From contig JAUNDV010000006.1 of NCBI GenBank assembly GCA_030525875.1, positions 1-64,000 on the forward strand: 64,000 nt of DNA, written 5' to 3'. This DNA is from Eubacteriales bacterium. GTDB lineage: Bacteria; Bacillota; Clostridia; Lachnospirales; Lachnospiraceae. The position numbers and the translations under genes were made by a program. Positions 63,795 to 64,000 of this stretch are shown here, in pieces (within the stretch, counting starts at the first letter, position 1; each line of letters starts with the position of its first letter). Below the pieces are notes generated by a model that ran no database searches, was not told where the DNA came from, and saw nothing but the letters and a program-made list of their open reading frames with translations.

Positions 63795-64000
63795 ATGGCA
63801 GTAAAAGAAGAATTATTGGCACAGCTTCATGAAGTTGCTTCAAACCCAAGAAAACAGCTTGATTCATATCTTGCCCAAGGCAAAAAAGTAGTAGCAGTTG
63901 CTCCTGTTTACACACCTATGGAGCTTATCCATTCAATGGGACTTGTTCCAATGGGCGTATGGGGCGCTGATGTAGAGATTAATGAAGCTAAGAAATATTT
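63795..64000 (+). CDS. 2-hydroxyacyl-CoA dehydratase beta subunit, 3' end cut by window
   Basis: The first 68 codons of the second dehydratase subunit. The segments VVAVAPVYTPMELIHSMGLVP and GVWGADVE match the N-terminal region of HgdB/FldC proteins. The ATG follows the alpha stop by two bases with GGAGGT upstream. The gene continues beyond the window. Confidence 0.85.
   Translation, partial: MAVKEELLAQLHEVASNPRKQLDSYLAQGKKVVAVAPVYTPMELIHSMGLVPMGVWGADVEINEAKKY

Noticed and set aside
1..64000. CRISPR array, prophage, insertion sequence or rRNA
   Set aside because: No direct-repeat array, transposase, integrase or phage structural gene, or rRNA sequence was seen.

Overview
The window is AT-rich chromosomal DNA from an anaerobic Firmicute, most likely a Clostridia/Lachnospiraceae-type gut bacterium. 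The indications are strong Shine-Dalgarno sites, several TTG starts and one non-AUG start, a T-box and a tetrahydrofolate (THF) riboswitch, a PduL/AckA acetate branch, 2-hydroxyacyl-CoA dehydratase genes, an Mgl-type sugar transporter and a selenium-trait cluster. There is no prophage, insertion sequence, CRISPR array or rRNA. Genes are dense and mostly on the + strand. The species is inferred only.

Region by region. 1-9.2 kb: an M42 peptidase cut by the window edge, tcdA (minus), nadE, an RNA methyltransferase, a patatin lipase, rpoD, queH, an HPr protein, then a THF riboswitch in front of folT. 9.3-14.6 kb: an Mrp/Nbp35 ATPase and a three-gene ABC exporter-like operon (ATPase, secreted Ig-like protein, FtsX/MacB-type permease). 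14.7-19.7 kb: galE, a BaiN-type flavoprotein, cmk, ispH and a four-S1-domain protein in tightly overlapped order. 19.7-25.7 kb: guanine deaminase, a CYTH protein and mglBAC. 25.7-33.8 kb: a small InlB-repeat membrane protein, tig-clpP-clpX-engB, a T-box-controlled thrS encoding a ThrRS with no full TGS domain, and infC-rpmI-rplT behind an L20-type leader. 33.9-40 kb: trxB diverging from a selenium cluster (selD, yedE, a TusA/YedF protein, a DUF3343 carrier, a cysteine desulfurase) and an AEC transporter. 40-47.7 kb: parE-parC-topB, a left-handed beta-helix protein and upp. 47.8-52.8 kb: tRNA-Leu(CAA), a zf-HC2 membrane protein, polA, an unknown gene, coaE and a WalJ-like MBL protein. 52.8-57.6 kb: tmcAL (minus), darA, pduL, ackA, rpmF and a GntR regulator. 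57.6-61.5 kb: a FecBCD-type metal/chelate transporter with a THEP1-like NTPase. 61.7-64 kb: a 2-hydroxyacyl-CoA dehydratase activator and two subunits, the last cut by the window end.

How the parts may work together. The selenium cluster lacks selA, selB and tRNA-Sec nearby, and its gene set matches the orphan-SelD trait linked to selenium-dependent molybdenum hydroxylases. Guanine deaminase makes xanthine, a substrate of such enzymes, and the FecBCD system could carry an oxyanion or chelate, but those links are inferred. PduL and AckA turn acetyl-CoA into acetate and ATP, and the neighbouring TmcAL uses acetate to modify tRNA-Met. The most distinctive regulatory sequences are the tandem dyads over the selD promoter, the RBS-masking hairpin below the THF riboswitch, a long palindrome at the thrS start, and an inverted repeat filling the rpmF promoter spacer.
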